64,000 bases of DNA, taken from assembly GCF_027943255.1 (NCBI RefSeq), contig NC_072893.1:56576001-56640000 (forward strand), read 5' to 3'. The notes below the pieces were generated by a model. That model was not told where the DNA came from, searched no databases, and saw only the letters and a program-made list of their open reading frames with translations. Made by a program: the position numbers and the translations under genes. Positions 34,607 through 44,168 of the stretch are shown in pieces; position 1 is the stretch's first letter, and each line of letters begins with the position of its first letter. Source of the stretch: Anastrepha obliqua (Eukaryota; Arthropoda; Insecta; Diptera; Tephritidae).

Positions 34607-34656
34607 ATGAGTGAGGCGGACTTTGCCGAGGCATCAGCAATCAAGCCGGCTCTGTG
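34607..34656 (+). CDS. candidate orphan first coding exon
   Basis: ATG in a good context (CACAAAATGAG) opens 16 codons plus two bases, MSEADFAEASAIKPAL followed by TG, ending at a consensus-like donor G|GTTAGT. The codons are GC-rich and use preferred fly codons, unlike the surrounding A/T-rich DNA. A perfect initiator match TCAGTT sits at 34507-34512, giving a 5' UTR of about 98 nt. No downstream exon could be matched in the window, and I do not recognise the peptide. It could be a genuine first exon with a long intron, or chance. Confidence 0.3.
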
Positions 34657-34960
34657 GTTAGTATATTTAGGTAGAAGAGAGGAAATAGAGCACACATACA
34701 AATGCATACATACACACTAAATACATGGCTATATGTATGTTTAAGTATACTTGTAAGTATTTATAAAAATATGTGTGGACATGAAAAAATGGGTATAAGA
34801 GAGTGCAACAAGCAATGGAGAGCGATGTGGCTACCCAACCCAGTAGGAAATTCTGAAGAAAAAATTTAAATTTTACTCAAGTCAAATCATAATATTGCAC
34901 GTACAAGTGTTGAGTGTTTTTTTTTCTTGAATTTGAGATATTATTTGCTATAGTATTTGC

Positions 34961-35178
34961 GGTCGCCGTAGCCGAATGCGTTGGTGCGTGACTACCATTC
35001 GGAATTCACAGAGAGAACATAGGTTCGAATCTCAGTGAAATACCAAAATTAAGAAAAACATTTTTCAAATAGCGATCGCCCTCGCAGGCAATGGCAAACC
35101 TCCGAGTGTTCGGAGTCGGCCTAAAAAGTTAGGTCACTCCATTTGTGGAACAACATCAAGACGCACACCACAAATAGG
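34961..35178 (+). repeat. tRNA-derived SINE
   Basis: Head GTCGCCGTAGCCGAATGCG, B box GGTTCGAATCTCAG, core GGCAATGGCAAACCTCCGAG, then a direct jump to TGTTCGGAGTCGGCC with loss of the TTTCTGCCATGAAAA segment. It finishes ACACCACAAATAGG and an (AT)n tract that abuts the following MITE. Confidence 0.9.
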
Positions 35179-35202
35179 ATATATATATATATATATATAT
35201 TA

Positions 35203-35914
35203 GGGCGGGTCGATTTAAAAATCGCTCATTGCTCTGTGAAAATCGTATTCTAGGGATCAAAATAAGAAACTTTGCCGAAGGAACTATACCTCTAAAATGA
35301 ATTCTGATGTCCCCCAATTTGGGTCGAACGAAAAATCCCACTTTGACCCATTTAGAGTGCTCCAATCGAGTCCAAATGTATGACCGACCCCCACTAACTT
35401 TGGACGGCCGATCCACCCATGCCAGTGGCACACCCCCTGAGTTCCAGGACTCGATGGGAGCACTCTAAATGGGTCAAAGTGGGATTTTTCGTTCGACCCA
35501 AATTGGGGGACATCAGAATTCGTTTTAGAGGTGGGTTCCCCATACAATCATTTCAAAATATCACCATTTTTGACCTTTACATGAAAAAATCAGCTAAATG
35601 GCTATGTTTTTTCTTTATTTTTATTTATTTATAATAATATCTATTTTTTCTCTTAAGAAATGTATTTAATTAAAAATAATATAATTATATATACCTAATA
35701 ATATATATATTATATATAGGTATAATTAAAAATAAAAATAAAAAAAATTAATTTAAGTAATATAAGTTATAGAAAAGAAACTAAAAAGTTCGACCCAAAT
35801 TGGGGGACATCAGAACTCGTTTTAGAGGTATGGTTCCTTCGGAAAAGTTTCTTATTTTGATCCCTAGAATACGATTTTCACAGAGCAATGAGCGATTTTT
35901 AAATCGACCCGCCC
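35203..35914. mobile_element. foldback MITE with nested inverted arms
   Basis: Outer inverted repeats start GGGCGGGTCGATTTAAAAAT and run about 110 bp on each side, flanked by TA. A third, shorter inverted copy of the inner part of the arm (TGACCCATTTAGAGTGCTCC and its complement) is at about 35303-35372 and 35455-35540, so the element has three related arms. The middle (35600-35780) is A/T palindromic filler. No coding capacity. It sits directly in the (AT)n tail of the SINE. Confidence 0.85.
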
Positions 35915-36249
35915 TAATATATATACATATATATTTGCAATATTATGTACTTAACCCTTAGAGTTCGGAGTCTATTTTATAACATAAAGGACGCAGTTAC
36001 CCCACTTGGGTCCCCCAAACTGAAAACTTCCCATATAATTATAAATAAATTAATAATAGAATGCCACTAATAAGTTTTTATACAGGATTTAAAATAATAC
36101 TCGACTAGTTGAAGGGAAAAAGAGATAAAGAAATTATTTACGAAGTTATTAAAGAAAAACTAATCTTGGGGGACGACCTAAAGTCCCTCACTCCGTACTC
36201 TAAGTTTTAAAGTAGAGTCCAACAAAGCAGTTCTTACTCGAGGTTTTGT
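35915..36249. other. unannotated spacer
   Basis: Nothing recognised. Confidence 0.4.
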
Positions 36250-36440
36250 CGTCGTTTTCATTGCGGAAGGATTTTTACGTGGTGGGTCCCAAACTCAGCA
36301 CATAACCAGATATCCTGGGATGCTTCGCCTTCTCACATTAGCTCACTTTGAAACGGATGTTCGGGAGCTACCCAGAGTATACTTGAGCTAGTCCCGGAAG
36401 TTGTGAGCTGCTTGGATCGTACGCAGAAGAATTATCCTGA
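36250..36440 (+). repeat. dispersed repeat shared with 56.15-56.34 kb
   Basis: GGTGGGTCCCAAACTCAGCA, a CATAACCAGATATCCT stretch, CCCGGAAGTTGTGAGCTGCT and GTACGCAGAAGAATTATCCT all recur in the same order and orientation at about 56150-56340. It probably belongs to an RTE-like LINE, since both copies sit beside RTE C-terminal pieces. Confidence 0.75.
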
Positions 36441-37056
36441 CCACTCCAAAGTGAGTGGCAGTCAGGGACTTTCGCCACTTGCGTGGACTTCTACATATGG
36501 AAGCAACGGAAGTTGTAAAAGACTTCGTTTATTTACGAACCAACATTAACACCGAAATCCAGCGTAGAATTTCTCTTGCCAACAAATACTACTTTGGACT
36601 TAGCAATGGAGTAGTAAATTTCTCTCTCGACGGCAACTAACACCTTACAAGGCTCTCATAATTCCCGTCTTATTGTATGGCGCCGAAGCTTGGACGATGA
36701 CAACATACGATGAGGTGTCCTTTGGAGTGTTTGAGAGGAAAATTCTGCGAACGATTTTTGGACCTTTGCACGTTGGTGACGGTGAGTATCGCAGACGATG
36801 GAACGATGAGCTATATTAGCTTTACGACGACATAGACATAGCGCAGCGAATAAAGATCCAGCGGCTACGCTGGCTGGGTTACATATGTCGTCCGAATGGC
36901 TACAAACGCTCCGGCTCTGAAAGTAATCGATGTGGTACCAGCTGGTGGCGGCAGAGGAAGAGTAAGACCTCCTCTACTTTGGAGAAAAACTTGGCTTCAC
37001 TTGAACTTTCCAACTGGCGTCGGTTACCACGGGAAATAATCAACTGGCGCGCTTTG
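36440..37056 (+). pseudogene. RTE-like LINE C-terminal fragment
   Basis: In shifting frames: ATEVVKDFVYLRTNINTEIQ, RRISLANKYYFGLS, a LYGAEAWTMTT-like block, VFERKILRTIFGPLHVGDGE, RIKIQRLRWLGYICR, ALKVIDVVPAGGGRGRVRPP and LASLELSNWRRLPREI. This is the classic RTE C-terminal order. It is cut at 37056 by the TTAA-type element. Confidence 0.85.
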
Positions 37057-37251
37057 TTAAGGGATTAGGGGTATTCAGAATTTTCAAAAGAATTGGATTT
37101 TGATTTGCATTTTCTTAAAGTATAATATCCTAAAAATATTGTGTGAAAATTTGGAGTGAATCCGACAAATACTTTTCGAGTTATTCAACAATTAACAAAG
37201 GGCGCTCCGGAGCGTTCGAGAGCAAGCAGCTGGCAGCAGTTGCAAGCAACC

Positions 37252-37583
37252 GATGCTTTCCATTTCAATTCAACCGGGCTATTCGGGTCATGTTCTTCGA
37301 TTTCGATGTAACTCAAATATGTTGTTCTCTGGCCAAAATAATGAGCCACGTATTTTTTTGTTCGCCCGAAAAAATTTTTTTTCAAGAGTTATCGGCAATT
37401 TTGTTTTTCGGCTCAAAATCGATTTTTTTTAATTATATAAGAAAAAAATTTGTTTAAATGCCCATAACTTAGTCAAATATGAACCGATTTTAATAATTCT
37501 GGGTTCAAAATGATCGTCATTACTTACACGAGCGACTTAATGCAGAAACAATTGCAAAAAAGTAGTTCAAAATTTTTTATTTA
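37252..37583 (+). repeat. left arm of 332-bp inverted repeat
   Basis: Starts GATGCTTTCCATTTCAATTC and ends AATTTTTTATTT. The complement occupies 37781-38112 with only scattered differences. The arms enclose a 197-bp A/T-rich loop. A transcript through both arms would form a long hairpin. Confidence 0.9.
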
Positions 37584-37780
37584 GCAAAAAAGAAAAAAAA
37601 TTGAAATTTTTTCGAAATTCAATATTTCAAAAAGTGTATTTTTTGTTTTTGTATAACTTTTCCCAAATCAAGAAGGCACCTCAAACTTCAATTGAGTTGA
37701 ATGCCCAGTAGCTAAAATGAGTTGTTTTTGAGTAATGAATTTTTCAGTAAAAACCTGTTTCGCACTTTTTGTTTTTTGGA

Positions 37781-38112
37781 AAATAAAAAATTTTCAACTA
37801 CTTTTTTGCAATTGTTTCTTCATTAAGTCGCTCGTGTAAGTAATGACGATCATTTTGAACCCAGAATTATTAAAATCGGTTCATTTTTGACTAAGTTATG
37901 GGCATTTAAAAAAAAAAAATTTCTTATATAATTAAAAAAAATCGATTTTGAGCCGAAAAACAAAATTGCCGATAACTCTTGAAAAAAAATTTTTTCGGGC
38001 GAACAAAAAAATACGTGGCTCATTATTTTGGCCAGAGAACAACATATTTGAGTTACATCGAAATCGAAGAACATGACCCGAATAGCCCGGTTGAATTGAA
38101 ATGGAAAGCATC
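37781..38112 (-). repeat. right arm of 332-bp inverted repeat
   Basis: Reverse complement of 37252-37583. It ends exactly where the transposase coding remnant resumes, so the foldback appears to replace the upstream part of that gene. Confidence 0.9.
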
Positions 38113-38271
38113 AACCGACATTTACTGCACGTATGAAAGTGGCAGTTAAGCGCGCTACCGATAATACTCGAGAAGGTAGAATGCTACGTAGGCAAAAACA
38201 AATCGATGTTTTACAAGCTGCTATGACGGCTGAAGAACTACTATATGACCCAGGAATAGATGGCACAGTGT
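38113..38271 (+). pseudogene. transposase C-terminal remnant (Mutator/Kolobok-like)
   Basis: Open to a stop at 38269-38271, reading RMKVAVKRATDNTREGRMLR, then RQKQIDVLQAAMTAEELLYD and PGIDGTV. The Arg/Lys-rich helix with TREGRM and a short acidic end resembles the C-terminus of the 61.7 kb transposase (TKEARIAME). It is read as the last about 50 residues of the same transposase type. The upstream gene is gone. Confidence 0.5.
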
Positions 38272-38375
38272 AAGTCATTAAATAATTCGTATAACTCTAC
38301 ATAAATCGATAGCAAAACTTTAAATCCGTTTTTCTCAAAACTATGTTTTTTGAACTGGTGATTACTGTAACTTAA

Positions 38376-39127
38376 GGGGTTATATACCTTGTGGTCCGGT
38401 GAAATTAGCGAAAGTTGGGTTTTTTTTAAAGATATGTAGCAATAATTTTATTGTATAAAAGTTTTTATTATTGGATATTACAATGTTTAAAGAGAAAAAA
38501 AAGGCTTTGTTTGTGTAAAAATATTTAAAAATGGCGAAGTTATGGCGTTTTCCCCCAAGACCCTTTTTTTGGAAGAGGCTTGCGGTGGACGCGATTCAAG
38601 TCCACCAAGTCAACTGAAATCAAAAAATTGAAAAGATTTCATTAGTATAGGGTTATATCTTCTTAGTGAACGATCAATATATTAAATATTTTGATTTTTG
38701 TGAAAATAGGAACATGTTTTTAAAAAACTCTACTTCTACAGTCCTAAAATTGGCATTAAAAAATGCATATCTGCAAAATAAAAATTTATACATAAAAAGT
38801 TGATCGTTCACTAAGAGGCGACATCAATTACGAACAATTTAAAAAAAAAATTATAAAAATCGGTTGAATACTTTTTTTGCAATCGCGTCCACCGCAAGAG
38901 CATTTTTGGAAAAACACGTTTTTGAGATAATCGCGTTTAAAGTTTCAAGTGCCGCATGAGGCCGTACGCTCAGGACGTGACGACGCACAATTTAAAACGC
39001 TGTAACTTTCGATCTATTGCTCAGATCTCTATGAAATTTTTGGAAAATGTTCTCAAGGGATTGTACTTTACGATAAAGAAATAAAATTTATTTTGATTTT
39101 TTTGAAAAACACAAGGTATATAACCCC
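38376..39127. mobile_element. TTAA-type MITE nested in the 37.06 kb element
   Basis: Terminal repeats GGGGTTATATACCTTGTG and its exact complement, with perfect TTAA duplications (38372-38375 and 39128-39131). Non-coding. An internal inverted repeat (GCGGTGGACGCGATT near 38582 and its complement near 38880) adds a second stem. Confidence 0.9.
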
Positions 39128-39592
39128 TTAAAAACCGCTTGGTAGATTTCAAAAAAAATTTATGCTGCTTTTGAAAAACAAAAAACTCGGTCCTGATCGA
39201 ATTTCGATTCAATTTTTGAAACAATTAATTGCCGGTTTTTTTCTCGAAAATCTGAAAAATATTTCCCGAGGCCGCCACATTGTTAATTTAAAAAAAAAAA
39301 ACTTCGATCAGGCACAAGATTATCTGTTAATAAAACTAATTTCTTTCATCCCATTGACTTTAGATGAATCTCCAAGGACTTGTGATGATCACCGTAAGGG
39401 ACTTCTGGCGGAACGGGCTCCACACAAACAGCGATAATTTTTACAATTATTATTTTCTTTTTTTTGAAATTTTGTTAGCGACAAGCCGAAACATGATGTA
39501 CTATATTATGCCATCTTTTTACTTTAAATAAAGCGACTGACTTATTAAAAATCAACATTTTCTCGGGCTTCTGACTACCCCTAACCCCTTAA

Positions 39593-40165
39593 ACTCGGTG
39601 AAAATCGGGTTCGCGGTTATGGCTCCAATTAAGAAGAAGTCAAGAATCCAACAAAAGCTATACCGAATTTTCGTTTTCAAAGTAAAGGCTGGTCTCTCAA
39701 AAGAAGTGTTCGTTTGTCTAAACAGGGCTAAGTTTTATTAGCAGCTCAAACGGGCATAGTTATCCAAGTAGGTAAAGGAAATTTTCGGGAGGAAAGAGAT
39801 AAGAATAATAAATATGAAATAAAAATCGCTACGTGCTAATATGGATCCACCTTTCGGCACAGCTCACCAACTGTCCAATACGGACAGAAGTGGTGGTCTG
39901 CAAATTACCTGTGTGGTCGACCATCGTCAGTGATATTTCGACATCAAATCTCCAAGCACAGAGGAACGATACATACGAACAAAAGCACAAATAACCCAAT
40001 AAGCCAAACTTATACCATCTTAAATGCGTATAAGGTAAACAAATTTATATTTAAGTAAATAATACAAATTTATTTATAAGTTATAGGGACTACAAATATT
40101 TCCCACATTTGTACACAGATATCCTGGGATTTTTATTCAACCCTATTGTTCATTCTTTTACACAT
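39593..40165. other. unannotated spacer
   Basis: Nothing firm. Confidence 0.35.
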
Positions 40166-40470
40166 TTGGAAAGGCTAAAACTTTTGCAGTTACGTGCCGA
40201 AATTTCTCGCAAATCAGAGCAAATCTGAGCTAGTTAGAGCACTTTTACTGGAAGGTAATATGTCAAAGTTTCAGGCCAATCAGAGCAAAATTGAAGGATT
40301 TACAGTATTTTTCCGAGGAGATTTCACAGTTTTGTTCTTTGCCAACCAATTTTCAAGATTCTATTTGGAAAGGCTGATGCTTGTGCAATTACGTGCCGAA
40401 ATTTCATGCCAATCAGAGCAAAGCTGAGCGAGTTAGATCATCTTTACCGAGGAGATTTCACAGTTTTGTT
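40166..40470 (+). repeat. diverged direct repeat, period about 198 bp
   Basis: The unit starting TTGGAAAGGCTAAAACTTTT at 40166 recurs at 40364 (TTGGAAAGGCTGATGCTTGT). CAGTTACGTGCCGAAATTTC and the motif CCGAGGAGATTTCACAGTTT also recur. About 1.5 units with 10-20% divergence. It could be a remnant of a local satellite. Confidence 0.7.
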
Positions 40471-40743
40471 GTTTTTTTTTGTACTTTTACTAGCACAGCA
40501 ATTGAACGTTTTCGAAGTTTTTATCAGCGTACGGGTGTTAGTTTCGGTAAGGAAATATATCCATATAAAGCGGCTTAAAACTAACGCTGTAGTTGTGGCT
40601 TCGTATTCACGTATGGCTTACCACGACGTTTGCTTCAAATGTATTCTCATTCCACAAACATGTTTATAATTATCTATTTGTCGTTGTGAAATAATTTATA
40701 ACTTTGCGTTAATCAGAAATTAATCGGAGAGAGTTTTGTTATC

Positions 40744-40952
40744 AGCCGTAGCCGAATGGGTTGGTGCGTGACTATTATTCGGAATTCACAGAACATAGGT
40801 TCGAATCTCCGTGAAACACAAAAATGAAGGAAACCTTTTTTCTAATAACGGTCGCTCCTCGGGCAATGGCAAACCTCCGAGTGTATTTCTGCCATGAAAA
40901 AGATCTTATAAAAATATCGGCCGTTCGGAGTCGGCTTGAAACTGTAGGTCGC
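40744..40952 (+). repeat. tRNA-derived SINE, 3'-truncated by mariner junction
   Basis: GCCGTAGCCGAATGGGTTGG head, B box GGTTCGAATCTCCG, core with TTTCTGCCATGAAAAAGATC, then CGTTCGGAGTCGGCTTGAAA to GTAGGTCGCT. It stops abruptly where the mariner coding sequence begins on the other strand. Confidence 0.9.
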
Positions 40953-41779
40953 TAATATTCTTGAAAATAGGACCCTTGAGCGTCAATACACCGCTGGTAG
41001 CGGTCCTTGCCCTGCAGGAAACATTTTTTAAATTCATCCGCCGGAATCGCATTCAATTCGGCTGTCACAGTTTTTTGGCTCGTGTGCCACTCCGCACTCT
41101 CTCTCATGCCCTCAGGATCGTACTCAAAGCACCAGGTTTCATCTCCTGTGATACAATTGCCTAAAGTATTATCCTGTTCGTCACTTTCCAATACTTCACG
41201 ACTCTTTTCCACACGCAATTGCTTTTGTTCATCAGTCAAAACCTTTGGAACCAATTTGGCACACACTTTGCGCATTTCAAGTTTTCCGGTCACGATTTCC
41301 CGCACATTGTAATAAGTTAAATTTAACTCTTCACTGATCTCACGTAGACTAGCACGACGAATGTTCAAAAATTCACGAACCCGGTTCACATCTTCGTCTG
41401 TTTGCGTCGTCGAAGGCCTTCCAGATCGCTGTTCGTCTTCGACGTCCTCCCGGCCTTCCTTGAACGACTTGTGCCACCGTTTTACCTGGGCACTGGACAG
41501 AGATTGGTCCCTGTAAGCCTCCTTGAGTAGCCCAATGGTTTCGGTACTCGTTTTGTTTAGCTTTACGCAAAATTTGATCGAGTAACGTTGCTCCAACGAT
41601 CGCTGCATTTTCGCCACTGCAAAATCCTAACACACTTTTAAAATAGCTTTCACGCGCGGAGCGATGTTGACTGCACCGCTGCTGCCAGCGAACTGGGACC
41701 GGTTTCTAGTGGAAGGTCCAACGATCATTTTCCCCCACCAGCCGATTCGGAAGGCTCATTACTTTTCAATCAAACCCTG
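40952..41779 (-). mobile_element. mariner with internal deletion, 3' end lost
   Basis: The 5' terminal repeat CAGGGTTTGATTGAAAAGTA starts at 41779 next to TA. A single 221-codon frame runs 41617-40952: helix-turn-helix (QVKRWHKSFKEGREDVEDEQ), SGRPSTTQTDEDVNRVREFL and first Asp in CITGDETWCFEYDPEGM, then a jump to the C-terminus (KCFLQGKDRYQRCIDAQGSY). The catalytic second and third Asp blocks are deleted cleanly and the frame remains open. The 3' terminal repeat is absent where the SINE is joined. Confidence 0.85.
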
Positions 41780-42169
41780 TATATACTTGTATACATATAA
41801 ACAGTTTTTTCACGTCTGTGCTCTTATTAGTCTGCAGCGAAAACTAAATAGGATTTGTATCGGAATAAGTAGCTGAATTGATGGAATCCTGTCTTCTCCA
41901 CAACCCTCAAGCTTAGTATTACAAGGTATGAAATTTGTATTTCTCGTCCAAGTGGGCCCTTGCATGGGTAACCATGGAAACTAACCCATTGGGATAGGGT
42001 CTTGTTCCGCAAGCAAGCTAGAGCTTTTAACCAATTGGGTTGTGCTATATACACCGAAATATAATATATATGAACGCATTTTATTCAAATGTGGCTGAAA
42101 TGTCAGATTTTTAATTTCGTGGTCCTATGTAGCTAAAGTCAAATATACTTATATGTATATATATTTGGC
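41780..42169. other. spacer with LINE 3' end relic
   Basis: 41938-41990 has GTCCAAGTGGGCCCTTGCAT and an AACCATGGAAACTAACCC stretch, like the LINE 3' end at 32.81 kb. The rest is unassigned. Confidence 0.4.
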
Positions 42170-42365
42170 GCTGGTACAGCTGCACTAATGATTTCGTCAT
42201 TTGTAAAAACCAAGGATTTCTTTAGGTTTTTCCAGTGTGTGGCGAGCCTGTATTTTCAAGTGTCTCAAACCTGTATTGTTGTCGCATCATCACCCGCCTA
42301 CCTGATAAAATTCATGAAAATTGAAAAAGGTTAAAAAAAACAATTGAATTATCAGCGAGTGAAAC
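42170..42365 (+). repeat. MITE copy (partner of 45.94 kb), left end lost
   Basis: About 195 bp matching 46000-46195 with moderate divergence (ATTTGTAAAAACCAAGGATT, GTATTTTCAAGTGT, ATTGTTGTCGCAT, ATTGAATTATCAGCGAGTGA). The left inverted terminus seen in the 45.94 kb copy is not present. Confidence 0.8.
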
Positions 42366-42499
42366 TTAAACAGGGTTCAGGAACGGAATACGAAAACCGC
42401 TACTTTATTTTTATCGATTTTGACATGTGTACTTTGACAAGGCACCTTAATAATAGAAAACAAACGAACAAAACAATCAAAACGAAGAGAAATTACATG

Positions 42500-43215
42500 T
42501 TTATAAATATTTAGTGATTATATTGTGATTTAAAGATGATAAAAATACCTCCAAATGCAGTTTTTTTGCGTTTTTATGCGGATGACCTTGTGGCAAGAAA
42601 GTGTGTGTGGTCTTCTTCTTTTTAGTTCCACAATCGTGGTGGATCATAGCTTCATGAACATTTTTTTTCCTTTTTATTCTATTCATGGCTTCAACTCTCC
42701 AGTTGTGTACGTTCATTTCCTTAAGATTTGATTTGACAGCATCTACCCATCTCTAGCGTCGGCGCCCTCGTTTTCTTCCTCCAATCGGTGTTAACATAAA
42801 ATCTTTCCTAGCATTTCACTCTTTCAACCTGCGCAGTACCTGTCCCATCCGTTGGGTTTTGATAAAACATAAAATGTACAGATTGTCTTTGAAGGATTTC
42901 CTTGATTTCACTGTTGTACCGAATGCGGTAGGTGACATCCATTGTTTTTATTGGACCATACATTTTCCTTATGACAGGCACATTTTCCTTATGAAGCACA
43001 TCAACTGATGAATATCATTTGTTTTCAGCGTCCATATTTCTGCGCCATATACATATAATGAAGGGTCATATCAGTGTTTTGTTTTATTTTCAGTGCTCTG
43101 GACAAATCTTTTGATTTAAATTGTTTTATGTTAACATAATAGGCCTTTATTGCAGGTTGGATTCTGTCGTTAATAGCTACCGCCGAGTCTTTATCTGCTG
43201 ATAGTGAGTGTGTAT
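42500..43215 (-). pseudogene. RTE-like LINE C-terminal fragment
   Basis: On the minus strand: SADKDSAVAINDRIQPAIKA, YYVNIKQFKSKDLSRALKIK, a YGAEIWTLKTNDIHQLMCF block in a second frame, then RKMYGPIKTMDVTYRIRYNS and SEIKEILQ, and after more lesions VDAVKSNLKEMNVHNWRVEA. Standard RTE order, broken by several frameshifts. The RT core is missing. Confidence 0.75.
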
Positions 43216-43229
43216 GTGTGTGCATAAGT

Positions 43230-43550
43230 TCCTGTGTTTGGAAGTTTCTATTGTTTTCGTATACTCTTCCCCGTGACAAGCAATTAACGTCCCTCTCTTT
43301 TCTTTGCATATTCGCGGAGCCTGACGACACAGCGAATTCGGAAAGCCCAACCTCTTGTTCTATTATCCTTGAAGTGAATGTATATAAGCAGAGGTGCAGG
43401 CGCACAGAGTATTCAGTATTGAGTTAAGTGATCTACGAGTAAGACCTGAAGTAAAGCGATTGTTTTATTTTAGAAAACGTAACAATTTCGAAAAAATAGT
43501 TTGGTGAAACTATAGAGAATAAAGTGTAATTAAAAGAGTTACGTAACATT
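43230..43550 (+). repeat. possible solo LTR upstream of BUD31
   Basis: The segment begins TGTGTTTGG and ends TTACGTAACA. It contains TATATAAG, an initiator-like TCAGT and AATAAA (43518-43523) in U3-R-U5 order. No primer-binding site or gag/pol sequence follows, so it would be a solo LTR. No target duplication was established. It could equally be native promoter sequence. Confidence 0.35.
43381..43446 (+). promoter_or_regulatory. TATA + Inr + DPE core promoter upstream of BUD31
   Basis: TATATAAG at 43381-43388, TCAGT at 43413-43417 (A+1 at 43415, 34 bp after the TATA start) and AGACC at 43442-43446, exactly +28 to +32, matching the DPE consensus RGWYV. Strand and position suit BUD31 (ATG at 43658). 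Confidence 0.55.
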
Positions 43551-43657
43551 TTTTGAATATTGATATTGGTACCGAAACGCGTCAATTAGGATCCACACCG
43601 AATAAAGTAGATAATTACCACATTTTATAAAAGACTTTATTCTTGCAAATTACAAAT

Positions 43658-44168
43658 ATGCCAAAAGTGCGTAGAAGTCGCAAGCCACCACCGGACGGAT
43701 GGGAATTGATTGAACCAACGCTGGAAGAATTGGAACAAAAAATGCGTGAAGGTAATATATATTTTATACTCCGCTAGCACGCGATAGTTCAAAGTATGGT
43801 ATTTATTGAAGCTTTCTCTAATTTCAGCTGAAACTGAGCCACATGAAGGCAAACGTATCACCGAGTCACTTTGGCCAATCTTCAAAATACACCACCAGAA
43901 GTCTCGCTACATTTACGATTTGTTCTATCGGCGCAAAGCTATTAGCCGTGAATTGTACGACTATTGTCTGAAAGAGAAAATTGCCGATGCGAATTTGATT
44001 GCAAAATGGAAAAAATCTGGTTATGAAAATTTATGTTGTTTGCGTTGTATTCAAACACGAGATACAAACTTTGGCACGAATTGTATTTGCCGCGTACCAA
44101 AATCCAAACTGGAAGAAGGACGTATTGTGGAGTGCGTGCATTGTGGTTGCCGTGGTTGTTCGGGCTAG
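43658..44168 (+). CDS. BUD31: BUD31 spliceosomal protein homologue (two exons)
   Basis: BUD31/G10 is a small nuclear protein of the activated spliceosome, part of the NineTeen-related complex. Exons are 43658-43751 and 43828-44168 (435 nt, 144 residues), separated by a 76-bp GT-AG intron; the joined frame gives AEAE-less [12 protein letters not shown] at the junction. The sequence is highly conserved: [20 protein letters not shown] at the start, the [12 protein letters not shown] helix region, and a Cys-rich C-terminal zinc region ([20 protein letters not shown], then [11 protein letters not shown]). The length equals the family standard of 144. The fly orthologue is named l(1)10Bb. No lesions are seen, so it is expected to be functional. 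Confidence 0.97.

Larger units (their letters stand above)
37061..39588. mobile_element. TTAA-type DNA transposon with large internal foldback
   Basis: Terminal repeats GGGATTAGGGGTATTCAGAA (37061-37080) and the complement of GGGGTTAGGGGTAGTCAGAA (39569-39588), both flanked by exact TTAA (37057-37060, 39589-39592). It is inserted in an RTE-like LINE. Inside are a 332-bp inverted repeat pair (37252-37583 and 37781-38112), a transposase C-terminal coding remnant (38113-38271) and a second, complete TTAA MITE (38376-39127). The remaining right part holds no gene. Confidence 0.8.

Noticed and set aside
37185..38114. Matching open frames on both strands in the foldback
   Set aside because: They are mirror translations of the two inverted arms, not genes.
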